Shown: piece by piece, positions 43,487 to 54,600 of the stretch
How positions within the stretch are numbered: the stretch's first letter is position 1
Layout: every line of letters begins with the position of its first letter
DNA from: Polyodon spathula
Taxonomy: Eukaryota > Chordata > Actinopteri > Acipenseriformes > Polyodontidae
Direction: 5' to 3'
Assembly (NCBI RefSeq): GCF_017654505.1
Contig: NC_054560.1
Span: 480,389-544,388 of the forward strand
Length of the DNA stretch: 64,000 bases
Notes under the pieces: generated by a model
Database searches by the model: none
What the model was told of the DNA's origin: nothing
Seen by the model: the letters and a program-made list of their open reading frames with translations, nothing else
Translations under genes and position numbers: made by a program

Positions 43487-44384
43487 GCATTTTAATTCCA
43501 GACTATAAGGCACAAAAGGTGAACATTTTGAAAGGGGGTGTAGACTTTCTATAGGCACTGCATATACCATTGTATTATTATGGCTGTACTGTATTATAGT
43601 ATTATCTTAAAAGAGGGCCCCATACATTTTCTGTTTGTCTCCGACATGCCTTCCTGTAAGACTCGAAGATGAAATACGAACAAAAGGAAGTACTGGAATT
43701 GAATTTCGTTCATTTGGATATTTTGTGAAAGAAGCAATGAATAATATACGCCCAGTTCTCCTTTTTGAAATGTTCTAGATAAAAGCCAGACTATGAAAAG
43801 TTTGCTCAATACAGGTTTAAGTCCGCTGTTGGGAAAGAGAATTGTGGTCACTGGTCACGTTAGACAGGTGGTCTCTTCTTAATACAGGTCAATTAAAGCA
43901 GATATCACTGGGAGGAATTTACAGTGGTCACATGAGCAGGTGGTCTCTAAAGGTGAAGGAGGTCACATGAGCAGGTTTGACTGTATACATATATTATAAG
44001 ATACCATTGTACTTTCACACTGCACATGAAACTTTTCTTTCAGGATGTGTCTGACATGAGCTTGGAATTCACCAACACTGAAAACAAGAACAACAAAACA
44101 CAATCCAAGTAAAAAGAAATGACTTTGCTATTGAAAGCCAAGCATCTCTACCAACCCTGTTAGCACAGCGAGGGTGGAGCTCCAGTCAAGCTCTCCTGCC
44201 CCTCAGCTGCCCCAGCTGTGGAGGACAGGGGCACGGTGGCTGCAGAGTCCTGCTCATCCTTCCGGGAGATCAGTGCTGAGCAGCAGGAGAATACTGAAAA
44301 ACAACAAGATTAATCAGGATTTCCACATTGAAGTGCCTTAGCTGGATGCACCACATCAACTAACTATATCTATGATATCACATC
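43484..44384. other. Non-repetitive stretch with weak exon-like signals
   Basis: Two short candidates only. On the plus strand, a TTTTCTTTCAG acceptor is followed by 22 codons and TAA (44044-44112). On the minus strand, a GTTGTTTTTCAG acceptor is followed by a GC-rich 43-codon frame ending in TAA (44293-44160). Neither product is recognised. A GGTCACATGAGCAGGT motif is repeated at ~43922 and 43961. Chance is a fair explanation for the exon signals. Confidence 0.25.
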
Positions 44385-44490
44385 ACGTTATTTGTGTTTT
44401 ATTTACATACAATTACCCATTTATGCAGTTGGGTTTTGGATCATTTATGCAGTTGGGTACCAGTCTGCTTACTCAAGGTTACAACAGCAC
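44385..44490 (-). mobile_element. SINE fragment
   Basis: Shares ACATACAATTACC, GCAGTTGGGTTTT and CTTACTCAAGGTTACA with the SINE body at 11085-11190, with an internal duplication of TTTATGCAGTTGGGT. It joins LINE-E directly. Confidence 0.55.
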
Positions 44491-45978
44491 TGTTAAAGGG
44501 ACTAGGAGCTCTTAAAATAAACAAATCCCCTGGGCCGGATGAGATCCTCCCAGTAGTACTCAAAGAAATGAAAGAAGTAATTTACAAACCGCTAACCAAG
44601 ATCATGCAGCAGTCTCTTGACACAGGGGTGGTACCGACAGACTGGAAAATTGCAAACGTAATACCGATCCACAAAAACGGAAACAAAACTGAACCAGGTA
44701 ACTACAGACCAGTAAGCCTGACTTCTATTATATGCAAACTTATGGAAACTATAATAAGATCCAAAATGGAAAATTACCTATGTGGTAACAGGGTCCTGGG
44801 AGACAGTCAACATGGTTTTAGGAAAGGAAGATTGTGTCTAACTAACTTGCTTGATTTTTTTGAGGATGCAACATCGATAATGGATAATTGCAAAGCATAT
44901 GATATGGTTTATTTAGATTTCCAGAAAGCTTTTGACAAAGTCCCGCAGAAAAGATTAATTCTCAAACTGAATGCAGTTGGAATTCAAGGAAACACATGTA
45001 CATGGATTAGGGAGTGGTTAACATAGAAAACAGAAAGTACTTACTAGAGGAAAAACCTCAGAATGGAGTGTGGTAACCAGTGGTGTACCACAGGGATCAG
45101 TATTAGGTCCTCTGCTATTCCTAATCTACATTAATGATTTAGATTCTGGTATAGTAAGCAAACTTGTTAAATTTGCAGATGACACAAAAGTAGGAGGAGT
45201 GGCAAACACTGTTGCAGCAGCAAAGGTCATTCAAAATGATCTAGACAAGATTCAGAACTGGGCAGACACATGGCAAATGACATTTAATAGAGAAAAGTGT
45301 AAGGTACTGCACGCAGGAAATAAAAATGTACATTATAAATATCATATGGGAGATACTGAAATTGGAGAAGGAATCTATGAAATAGACCTAGGAGTTTTTG
45401 TTGACTCAGAAATGTCCTCATCTAGACAATGTGGGGAAGCTATAAAAAAGGCTAACAAGATGCTCAGACACATTGTGAAAAGTGTCGAATTTAAATCAAG
45501 GGAAGTAATGTTAAAACTGTACAATGCACTAGTAAGACCTCATCTTGAATATTGTGTTCAGTTCTGGTCACCTCGCTATAAAAAAGATATTGCTGCTCTA
45601 GAAAGAGTGCAAAGAAGAGCGACCAGAATTATTTCGGGCTTAAAAGGCATGTCAAATGCAGACAGGCTAAAAGAATTGAATCTGTTCAGTCTTGAACAAA
45701 GAAGACTACGTGGCGACCTAATTCAAGCATTCAAAATTCTAAAAGGTATGGACAGTGTCGACCCAAGGGACTTTTTCAGCCTGAAAAAAGAAACAAGAAC
45801 CAGGGGTCACAAATGGAGATTAGACAAAGGGGCATTCAGAACAGAAAATAGGAGACACTTTTTTACACAGAGAATTGTGAGGGTCTGGAATCAACTCCCC
45901 AGTAATGTTGTTGAAGCTGACACCCTGGGATCCTTCAAGAAGCTGCTTGATGAGATTCTGGGATCAATAAGCTACTAA
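44490..45978 (+). pseudogene. LINE-E reverse transcriptase, one frameshift
   Basis: RT domain with SPGPDEILPVV, IPIHKNGNKTEPGNYRP, VYLDFQKAFDKVPQ, SGVPQGSVLGPLLF and FADDTKVGG (about 45166), and the C-terminal domain through LPSNVVEADTLGSFKKL to the natural stop at 45976-45978. A 2 bp loss at ~45024 (ACATAGAAAACAG) splits it into two frames. Apart from that it is well preserved. Confidence 0.9.
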
Positions 45979-46042
45979 CAACCAAACGAGCAAGATGGGC
46001 CGAATGGCCTCCTCTCGTTTGTAAACTTTCTTATGTTCTTAT
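44490..46042 (+). mobile_element. LINE-E: 5' truncated LINE with complete 3' end
   Basis: Starts in the RT N-terminal region at TGTTAAAGGGACTAGG and ends with the full 3' region CGTTTGTAAACTTTC and tail TTATGTTCTTATG. It provides the best model here of the intact 3' terminus. Confidence 0.9.
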
Positions 46043-46110
46043 GACCCCCCTGCAATAGCCATGCGACCCCCTTGTGGGTCGGGACCCCCAGTTTGAGAAA
46101 TGCTGGTCTA
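46043..46110. mobile_element. hAT-like terminal remnant
   Basis: GCGACCCCC...GTGGGTCGGGACCCCC then CAGTTTGAGAAATGCTG resembles the common end of hAT-type non-autonomous repeats (tip CAGTGGTTCTCAACC on the other strand). Only one end is seen. Confidence 0.35.
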
Positions 46111-47122
46111 TACTATAGTCGTTCTGTAACACAAAAATACATGGAAATGAAACAAGGATAGTCGTTCTGTAAAAGTAGCTGACAGTGTCTTGTTTAAACT
46201 CAACTTTGAGGGGTATGGCACATTTGGTGTCCTTGACATGGATCATTTGTTTGTGGTATAGATGGTGTAAATCAGTTCGGTAGTTTGAAAGTTACAGAAT
46301 ACAGTAATTACCGAGCTATTTGGGCTTTTCTTCGTGCATGCCCACAATACGCCTGCACACTTCGGTCAAATGTCAGAACATTGGGTCGCCCTTGTCGCTT
46401 GTTATACGAATGAGCCGCGATGAGGCAATTTGCAATCCAGTACTCATTTTTCAGTGGCGGTTTTCATAGTGGAAACACTGAATTGCAATCCTGGGTAGTC
46501 TATGTACTGTCTATTTGTACTTTAAAAAAAAAAAAAAAAAAAAACACAGGCTATAGATTGCAAAACAGTTTTGTGGATTGAGAACCCTGGTTCTAAGGCA
46601 TATATATTTGGCTGTTTCAGAGGACTTTTGAATCCTCAGCAACCCACAGACCTGCCCAGTGGTGGTAACTCCCTATGTTGTCTGAAGTGTTCTGTACTTG
46701 TTCAGCAGTGTGTGCTGGAAAGCCTGGTCAGAACATGGTTGAAGTAAGAGTGCAGTGGCAGTCTTAACAATTTCCTATCTTTCAGCTTCCTCAGCTCTTA
46801 CTGTCACTTAAAAAATAGTATCCTTTTTTTTTTTTTTTAGATTATAGGACACTCTGCGTGAGTGGCCTGCAGTGGATAGTATTTTACTGCGTGCGTGGCC
46901 TGCGGTATTCTACTGTGCTAAAAAGGCTGTTCTCAGAGTGCCGAATACTCTTAACTGTGTGTGTGTGTTTTTATTTTTATTATTATTATTGTAGCTACTT
47001 TAAAGATTATTTTTAATTCAAGTTTCAGTTTGGGTCATAAAACACACATATTTTGAATAAAAAAAAGTGGTATTGTGTTGGGTTGTATACATGGTATGCT
47101 AAATGACCCAAGTATAATAGAC
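46111..47122. other. AT-rich DNA without gene
   Basis: Contains A20 (46525-46544), T-runs and TTATTATTATT near 46977. No open frame or element recognised. Confidence 0.5.
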
Positions 47123-47516
47123 TCCTATACAGGACACTTACAGTGTATACTATATTCCTATACAGGACACTCACAGTGTATACTATATTCCTATACAGGA
47201 CACTTACAGTGTATACTATATTCCTATACAGGACACTTACAGTGTATACTATATTCCTATACAGGACACTCACAGTGTATACTATATTCCTATACAGGAC
47301 ACTTACAGTGTATACTATATTCCTATACAGGACATTTACAGTGTATACTATATTCCTATACAGGACACTCACAGTGTATACTATATTCCTATACAGGACA
47401 CTTACAGTGTATACTATATTCCTATACAGGACACTCACAGTGTATACTATATTCCTATACAGGACACTCACAGTGTATACTATATTCCTATACAGGACAT
47501 TTACAGTGTATACTAT
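47123..47516. repeat. 33-bp minisatellite, ~12 copies
   Basis: Unit: CAGTGTATACTATATTCC then TATACAGGACACTTA, with variants at the ACTTAC/ACTCAC/ATTTAC position. A period of 33 keeps several frames open, but no coding signal is present. Units are contiguous with no spacers, so it is not CRISPR. Confidence 0.92.
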
Positions 47517-47548
47517 AATCATATGCAGGCCATTCAGTGTATAATCCT

Positions 47549-47780
47549 CTCCTGGACACTCACGCAGCACAACAGAATATCCAGGACACTCACGCAGCAC
47601 AACAGAATATCCTGGACACTCACGCAGCACAACAGAATATCCTGGACACTCACGCAGTACAACAGAATATCCAGGACACTCACGCAGTACAATAGAATAT
47701 CCAGGACACTCACGCAGTACAATAGAATATCCAGGACACTCACGCAGTACAACAGAATATCCAGGACACTCACACAGTAT
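47549..47780. repeat. 30-bp minisatellite, ~8 copies
   Basis: Unit: GGACACTCACGCAG then (C/T)ACAACAGAATATCC(A/T). It shares the core CAGGACACTCAC with the adjacent 33-bp array. Confidence 0.92.
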
Positions 47781-48308
47781 ATAGAATCATATGAAGAACA
47801 CCGGCGGCAGTCTCCTAGCACAGTAGAAGCCACAACTACGGAAGCGCTGAACCACAGAAAGAAAGGAAGAGACTTTATTACATTTGTACTTCTTACTTTC
47901 TCTGAGGGGGGTTTATTTTTCGTCTGTGGTTTGCAATCATAACAGTCCAAAAAAGCAAATACCACATAAAGGTATGCCGATGACAAACACAATAGCCTAC
48001 CACCCCAAATATTTCTATAACCTATGAAATTAATAATGAATAATAAGGAACAACAACAGTAATCCTAACAATTAATACCGAGAGATGATCAATGAAGTTA
48101 ATATGAAGAATGTAAATTAAAAACGAGTTTATTTTTGTATAGGATGTATCGACCCAACAAAATGCCACTTAGCCTACTATCCCAAATAGTTATTTGTTTT
48201 TTGTACCGATTTAAAACTTGAATTGCAATAAATCTTTACAGACGTCTATAATAAAACAGTTCATAATGTTCGACACACAAGAATGTTTGTTTACCTGCCG
48301 TAAACATG
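47781..48308. other. AT-rich DNA without gene
   Basis: No coding potential or repeat recognised between the minisatellites and the DIRS-like element. Confidence 0.5.
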
Positions 48309-48475
48309 GTTCCCTGAAAGAGATGATGGCCACCAAAACATTGTTATGGGATATACTCCTGCCTACTGGTAGGTGTCACTGAGCTCTTTCTATCAAAGCT
48401 GCCGATAAGCCTTCTCCTCTCAGTGATCCCCTCGGTCCTGCCTACCGAGAGTACTTAACCGTCATGCAGGGGAGA
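48309..48475 (+). repeat. DIRS-like inverted terminal repeat, left
   Basis: Shares ATGGGATATACTCCTGCCTA, TGTCACTGAGCTCTTTC and ATCAAAGCTGCCGATA with the reverse complement of 53097-53265. Confidence 0.9.
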
Positions 48476-49591
48476 CTCTCTTTTCGCTACGAAACCGCGA
48501 TGTCGACTGAAGCGACCTTGCGGTTGGTGGCCATCTTCTTGCCTGCCCATAGAGGACAATGAGGGATCTACCATATTCAGATGATAGAACCTGGGAAAAG
48601 TATGAGGGGTAACCCAGCTAGCCACATCACAAATCTCGAAAGAGGGCACATGACATAGCCACACCTCTCGTGGAATGTGCGGCTACCCGCCCAGATGGCG
48701 GTAAGCCAGTACCATTATACGCAGTCAAGACTGTGTCCGCAATCCGACACGACAGTCGCTGCTTCGAAAGGGGCTGTCCCAGGGTCCGTGTTCCATGGCA
48801 GACAAAGAGCTGGTCAGACTGACGTAGAGCTCTCGTCCTATCGACATAACATCTCTATGCCCTAACCGGGCAGAGAAGGTTCAACTTCTTATCCTCCTCC
48901 GTAGCAAACGGTGGAGGATGAAAGGACTCCAGTTCCACAGACTGATTCATGTGGAAGGCTGTAACCACCTTGGGGAGAAAAGCAGGGTTTGCACTCAGTG
49001 CCACTCTGCTACCATCATCCCAAATACGCATGCAGGAGCTATGCACAGACAGCACCTGCAGCTCACTAACCCACTTTGTGGAGGTGATAGCCAAGAGGAA
49101 GGCTGTCTTCATGGAGAGGTGTTTCAACTCAATGGAGTATATAGGCTCAAACGGGCCCTGCATAAGAGCCTCCAGTACAATCTTAAGGCTCCATTCAGGG
49201 AGAGTAGCTCTCCTGGGACGGTGCAATCACAGAGCGCCTCGGAGAAATCAGGTAGCCAGAAAATGCGCACTCGGGGACACTGAGTCAACGGGGGTATGGT
49301 AAGCAGAAATAGCCGCTAGGTAAACCTTCAGTGTGAAAGGTGATCTACCAGCCTCAAGCAGATCTTGCAGAACTGCAAGATGACAGGCATGGGACAGGAG
49401 ATTGGATCATGACCGTTAGAAGGGCACCAATCTTGAAAACATTTCCACTTATAGGCGTACAGTGACCTAGTGGAATGTGCCCTAGTATTCTGCAGTGTAG
49501 CCACGACTGCGTCTGACAGCCCTAAGGCTGACCAGCGGTCCCTTTCAGGGGTCAGACCCACAACTGGAGCCTGCCCAGCTCCGGGTGCCAA
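48455..49591 (-). pseudogene. DIRS-like tyrosine recombinase, broken
   Basis: The N-terminal SAM-like part (49591-49328) has NTRAHSTRSLYAYKWKCFQDWC. The catalytic core begins at ~49226 with LKHLSMKTAFLLAITSTKWVSELQVLSV. In relatives the residue before VSEL is the first catalytic Arg, here Trp (TGG at 49073-49071), consistent with a CpG change. The frame stops after LCPVRA near 48855. The last part (from ~48640) shows ICDVASWVTPHTFPRFYHLN with the Tyr nucleophile. The enzyme joins circular cDNA into the genome by recombination; this one has lost a catalytic residue and its frame. Confidence 0.82.
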
Positions 49592-49795
49592 AGTGCGCCT
49601 CTCGTCTGGCTGAGGAGATCCTCAGCCAGACCGTTCAACAGCTGGTTCAAAAGACCGTTCAAAACCAGATTCTCCTGGGCCACCTTGGGGCCACCAGGAG
49701 AACTGATGCCTTCTCTGACTTGGCCTTTTCGAGAAAGGCCGGGAGTAATGGCAGAGGCGGGAACGCGTAAAGGAGCGCTCTGGGCCATACGAGGG

Positions 49796-51314
49796 CTAGG
49801 GCGTCGACGCAGAGTGGACCGCCGCAACGGTGGAGGGAGTACCACAGGGGGTAATGTGTAGTCTCCACCGAGGCGAAGAGATTGACCTGCACCTTCCCGA
49901 AATGTGCTCCACCACCTGAGGGTGGAGCCGCCACTCCGACGGAGGAGGGCCCTTCCTCAAGAGGAGGTCCGCTGCCCGATTCTCCACGCCCGGAACATGC
50001 GTCGCCCGAAGGGACAGTATGTGCCATTGTGCCAAATCAGAAGCCTGAAGGCTAGGCGATGCAACCCCGGGGACCGAAGGTCACTCTGGTGGTTGACACA
50101 CACCACCACTGATGTATTGTCCAGCTCCAGCATATTGATATGCAGGGACATCCAATGGCCCGACCAGGGCCCGCTGACTCCTCTGCCTTCGAGACCGTGC
50201 CCCAACCTGAGCTGAGGCATCCGTTGTCACCACCCTGCAGTTGTAGACCACTCCAATTCGGACTCCTTGGCGCAGGTGGGAGGGAATCCACCAGCAAAGG
50301 GCCACCGTAGACGGTGCCTGTCGCGTTTGGGATGTAATCGGAATGCATTGAGCCACGCCTTAGTGGGCGCATGCGCAATAAACCCAGCTCGATGGCGTAT
50401 ACCGCTGCTGCCATCAGACCCAGTAGTTGCTGGAACAAAACAAGGGGCACCCTTGATCCCTGTCGAAATAGGGAGAGGTGGTGCTGTAGAGCTGCTAGCC
50501 TGTCGTCCGACAGGTATGAGAGCATCGTAGTGCAATTCAGCCGGAGCCCCACATACGTTATGCACTGCACCGGTGTCAGCCGACTCTTGGCATCGTTAAT
50601 GGTGAGACCCAGCCTCACTAGATGCTCCGTCACTAGCGCCGTGTGGGCCACCGCTCCCTCCCACGACTGAGAACAGATCAACCAGTCATCGAGATAATTC
50701 ATCACTCTGACTCCTTGCAGCCGCAAGGGGGTGAGGATAGCGTGTACGCACTTTGAAAAAGTATGAGGAGCTAGGGAGAGGCCGAACAGCAGCACAGAAA
50801 ACTTGTACATGCTGCCTTGAAAGGCGAAGCGGAGATATTTGTGCTGTGGACGAATGGGAACATGAAAATACGCGTCCCGCAAGTCCACTGTGGTAAACCA
50901 GTCACCTGGCCGGACAGACTGGAGTATGTGAGGATGAGTCAGCATGCGGAATCCTTTCTGTCACAGAAACCGGTTGACAAACCGCGGGTCCAGGATGGGG
51001 CGAAAGCCACTGTCCCTCTTCGGTACCAGAAAATATCTCGAGTAGAACCCCTCTCCGAGAGAGGTGGGATCTATGAGATGAATGGTGTGCTTGTCCAGCA
51101 AGGCTGCCACTTCGGTCTGGAGCACCGAGGCCTGAAGCAGATCCGTCACGTATGTAGTTGTGACGCCACGAAAAGGAGGGGGGCCCAAGCGAAACTGAAG
51201 CACGTAACCGTATTGTATGGCTGCGAGCCCCCACAGATCGGAGGTGCAGGCGCCCCAGCAGTGCGGCTGTTGTGCCGTGAATTGGGTCTGAGGCTGCCAG
51301 CCCTCAGGGGCCAT
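49796..51314 (-). pseudogene. DIRS-like reverse transcriptase and RNase H
   Basis: RT begins with LVPKRDSGFRPILDPRFVN, then a TGA, then the same frame continues with MLTHPHILQSVRPGDWFTTVDLRDAYFHVPI. FGLSLAPHTFSKC and the catalytic YLDD (NYLDDWLI) follow. RNase H-like sequence in shifted frames includes VVTTDASAQVG, WMSLHINMLELDNTSVVVCV and HVPGVENRAADLL. DLRDAYFHV and YLDDWL are characteristic of DIRS RTs and differ from the gypsy wording elsewhere in the window. Several frameshifts lie between 50200 and 49800. Confidence 0.85.
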
Positions 51315-51341
51315 GCTGGGGCATCTGAGGCTGAGGCGGGG

Positions 51342-52975
51342 CTAGCGGTGGCGGTTGCCTAGGGTGGACATCCTGGAACCGCCTTCTAGGTAGTTGCTGC
51401 GTGGGCTGGCTACGGCCAGGTCCATCACGCTGAGGGAGGGTCCTGCTTCTCGCCTAAGGTCACCTGGCGGGGCTGTGGGTACTGGCTGTGGGAACCGGGT
51501 TCGCATTGGGGTAGAGTGCCAGCGGCTCGACTTGCCCTGCGCCAGGGCGGGGGGAGGGAGCAACACGGCTACCTGTCTCAACGCCTCGCATTCCCAAAGA
51601 CACCGCTGCATGATCTCCTCCACTGCTGGGCCAAAGGTATGGCCTGGTGAAATGGACACGTCCAATAGCGCGGTCTTATCAGCATCAGACAGCTGTCTGC
51701 ACGCGACCACTAGACCTGCTAGACTCCGGTCCAGGGTCTGCCCCTACAGGCAGGATATCTGGAGCAACTTATGCGATAATAATCGCAACTCCGTGGCCAC
51801 CAGCTCTGGGAGCGGGGCATCACGTAAAATCCCATCCAAGTACGCAACCAGCATACTGGATGTGTTTGCCAAGCGGGTACTCTGGGATCCCACCACATAA
51901 GCCCTCCAGATGTGTCTCAGTCACCCTGCACTGCAGGTTCGTGCACACAGGGTCCCTGGGCATACCTCCCACTGGCAGAGCCTTAACCAAGGCTGCGATG
52001 GTGGAGTCCACAGGGAGAAACCCGGCCAGGCCCAGCTTCTCCGCCCCCTCCAGCGAGGCGAGTGGAGAACTGTGTCTCAACTGCCCCGATGCTGTGGCTG
52101 GATGGTTCCAAGAGGAGTGCACCTCCTCCATAAAATTGGGAAATGCTGGGAAGGACTGAGCTCGGGGAGCCACGTCATGTGGTCGAAAGATGTAACGGCG
52201 TGGCTCTGCCTGCGCTGTCCAGGGTACCTGCAGGCAACCTCGGAACTAGGGGCTGTTTCAGCCAGGAATTCAGGCTCTGCCTCAACCTCCATATCCGGAG
52301 AAAAAATTGACTCCCCCCACGAGGCGGCAATGGAGCGCGCGTCCTAGTCTGAACAAAGCGTCCGGTTGATCTGCTCGCCCTGCTCTCCCACGGAAGGGTC
52401 AGGGAGCGGTACAGAGACTGCAACCTGCACAGGACGCCACATGGGGGCTCACAGCCGGAGCCGGTGGGGCCTGCCTCTCTAAAAGCGCCATGATCCGGCC
52501 AATCTGAGCTTTCATGTCCATAATGTCCTGCGCCTGCCGGGACTTCTCACCTGTCTAGCCGGAGGCAATGGGGAGCAGCTGCGAGTGGACAAAGATGCCT
52601 GTGCACAGGGGATCTCCCCGAAGGGGCTCTGTGACGGCGTCGGGAGGTGTGGCTGGGGGGGGCCCGCTGTGGGGGACAAGGAACGCCCCCGTGCGACTCT
52701 TTCCAGGTGATTAACGAGCACGCAGGGCTGAAAAGCCGCGCAATGTCGCAAGATCCTTTCAGGCCTGAGGAGGCGTTCTCGAGTCCTAAGCACTGAGCGC
52801 ACATGTTGTGCCTGTCCTTCTGTGGGATATTGGTCCCACAGGCCTCACAGGCATGGAAGCCAAACCTGCCCGTCATAGCATGGAATGTACTGAACACCGC
52901 GTGCACCGAGCACCATGGGCACCGAGTGTCGTGAAGCACCATGCACACCGTGGTACCGAAGTAGCACGGGCACAC
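51342..52975 (-). pseudogene. DIRS-like gag region
   Basis: Near the start, CEACGTNIPQKDRHNMCAQCLG shows a Cys2...His/Cys2 cluster as in fish DIRS gag. Further down, FPNFMEEVHSSWNHPATASG and MVACRQLSDADKTALLDVSISPGHTFGPAVEEIMQR match the helical gag part in character. The region is split over at least four frames. It is placed correctly, 5' of RT and just inside the right terminal repeat. Confidence 0.65.
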
Positions 52976-53096
52976 ACACCGCGGTATTAAAAAAAATGCA
53001 CAGTACCTACCCTGACCACGTGGTCACACACCTAAGCAGCGCGTAGCGTACAACAGGTAGGCGATTGACTTTCACAACACAGTAATAGAGAGCGAA

Positions 53097-53265
53097 TCTC
53101 CCCTGCGTGACGGTTAAGTACCCTCAGCAGGCAGGACCGAGGGGGTCATCGAGGGGAGGGGGCCTATCGGCAGCTTTGATAGAAAGAGCTCAGTGACATC
53201 TACCAATAGGCAGGAGTATATCCCATAAAGCTGTTTTGGTGGTCATCTTCGAATTGAAAGGGAAC
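53097..53265 (-). repeat. DIRS-like inverted terminal repeat, right
   Basis: Inverted partner of the left repeat. The outermost 20 bases near GAATTGAAAGGGAAC are more diverged. Confidence 0.9.
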
Positions 53266-54527
53266 TCAGTGCAGGACACTCAAGGTGGTGCTGCAGGACC
53301 ATCACAGCAATACAGAATCCAATAGGCTGGCAGTCCAGGACACCTAGCGCTTAGAGTCCTGGCATTCGGCACTCACATTGTTTCAAACTCCTTCTCAAAA
53401 CTTATGAAGAATTTCAAACTGTTAAAAGCTTTGTAAAGCCTTTTATTTTGTTGGCTAGTTTCCCCGGTTTTGTCCCGTTTCCCCACGTATTTGTATGAAT
53501 GATTTGTAGGATGATCCTCTAACAGACTTTGTTTAATTTCTTTTTTTTTTTAACAAGACCATTAAGAACTGTCTTGCTTGTTTTATTTGTGCCTATGAAA
53601 ATGTGTTTACCAGTGTTACAAAACGAAACGGAAATACTGAGTAGATTGAACAGTATACATATAATAAATAGTAGTAAATATAATAAAATACCGAATACTA
53701 AATTATGACCTGAATTGTTTGCAGGGGCCAAGATTGTGACGACACATCTGAGCACGCCTTGCGCCACACAGGTTGAAAGCCACTGCTGTTTGTGAAGAAA
53801 GTAAAACATTTCTCGAGCGGGCTAATAATTAAACACAGACCTGCGGCGGCTGCATGAACCCAGCACAGAATCCAGAGTACCGTCATTCCGATCATCTCAA
53901 AACATCATCAAGTCTTCAGCCAGCAATACATTTCAGTCCAACACTCGGGGTTATCTATGAAACGTAATACAGGAAATGTTCTGCCTTTTTGCCAACCAGG
54001 AACTACGAAGACTTTGTCAGAAACTCTCAGGCTGGAATTTTGTGATTGGCTACGCAACCTGGCTTCTGCCAATAGAGAGGCGAGCGTCACCAGGATCTGG
54101 GTGAAATTGTAACATTTAAATAAGCTAGCTGTTTTTTAATCAACAAACTCTAATTACCACAGAAAGTTGCTTATTTTATATCCTGCTATTGATCGAGTTG
54201 TAAACGACGTGCACTGTTCTCTACAGGTTCCGAACTTGCATTTCGTTATGGCTAAATACAACTTCTGATATCAAGAATGGCGTTTTTTTTTTTATTATCA
54301 AGAATTGTATTTTTGATACCAAGAATGTGATTCCAATACTATATTTGGTGTTCTGTGGAACTGTCACCCGTTTAACCTTCAAAAAGAACTACCTGAAAGC
54401 AGCTATACTGTAAACATTTATCAAGTCAACAACAGAAACGAAAGTGATACAAGTCAAGCAAACATTCTTTTGAAAACTGTCCCAAATGTTTACTTGGGGG
54501 CCAAGAATGATTCATCTGCATTTTTGA
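53266..54527. other. Unique-looking DNA with a hAT-like end
   Basis: At 53718-53795, GGGGCCAAGATTGTG...CACACAGGTTGAAAGCCACTG is a diverged relative of 59885-59955 and ends like a hAT terminal repeat. No gene is recognised. TCAGTGCAGGACACTCAAGG at 53266-53285 recalls the minisatellite core at 47.5 kb. Confidence 0.4.
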
Positions 54528-54600
54528 CATAAGAACATAAGAACATAAGAAAGTTTACAAACGAGAGGAGGCCATTCGGCCCATCTTGCTCGTTTGGTTG

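Larger units (their letters stand above)
48309..53265 (-). mobile_element. DIRS-like tyrosine-recombinase retrotransposon
   Basis: Inverted terminal repeats of ~168 bp (48309-48475 and 53097-53265) flank a minus-strand series of gag, RT, RNase H and tyrosine recombinase. Inverted termini together with RT and a recombinase, and no integrase, define the DIRS group. No target duplication is expected or seen. I did not locate the internal complementary region. Multiple stops make this copy inactive. Confidence 0.88.

Noticed and set aside
47123..47780. CRISPR-like array
   Set aside because: Repeat units are contiguous with no unique spacers, and the surrounding DNA is eukaryotic repeat-rich.
47025..47992. 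Open frames of 130-200 codons on both strands of the minisatellites
   Set aside because: Products are pure repeats whose frames follow from periods divisible by three, with no sign of a gene.
50817..52347. Plus-strand frames of 120-180 codons over the DIRS-like element
   Set aside because: They are shadows of minus-strand gag and RT; the minus strand carries DLRDAYFHV and YLDDWL.
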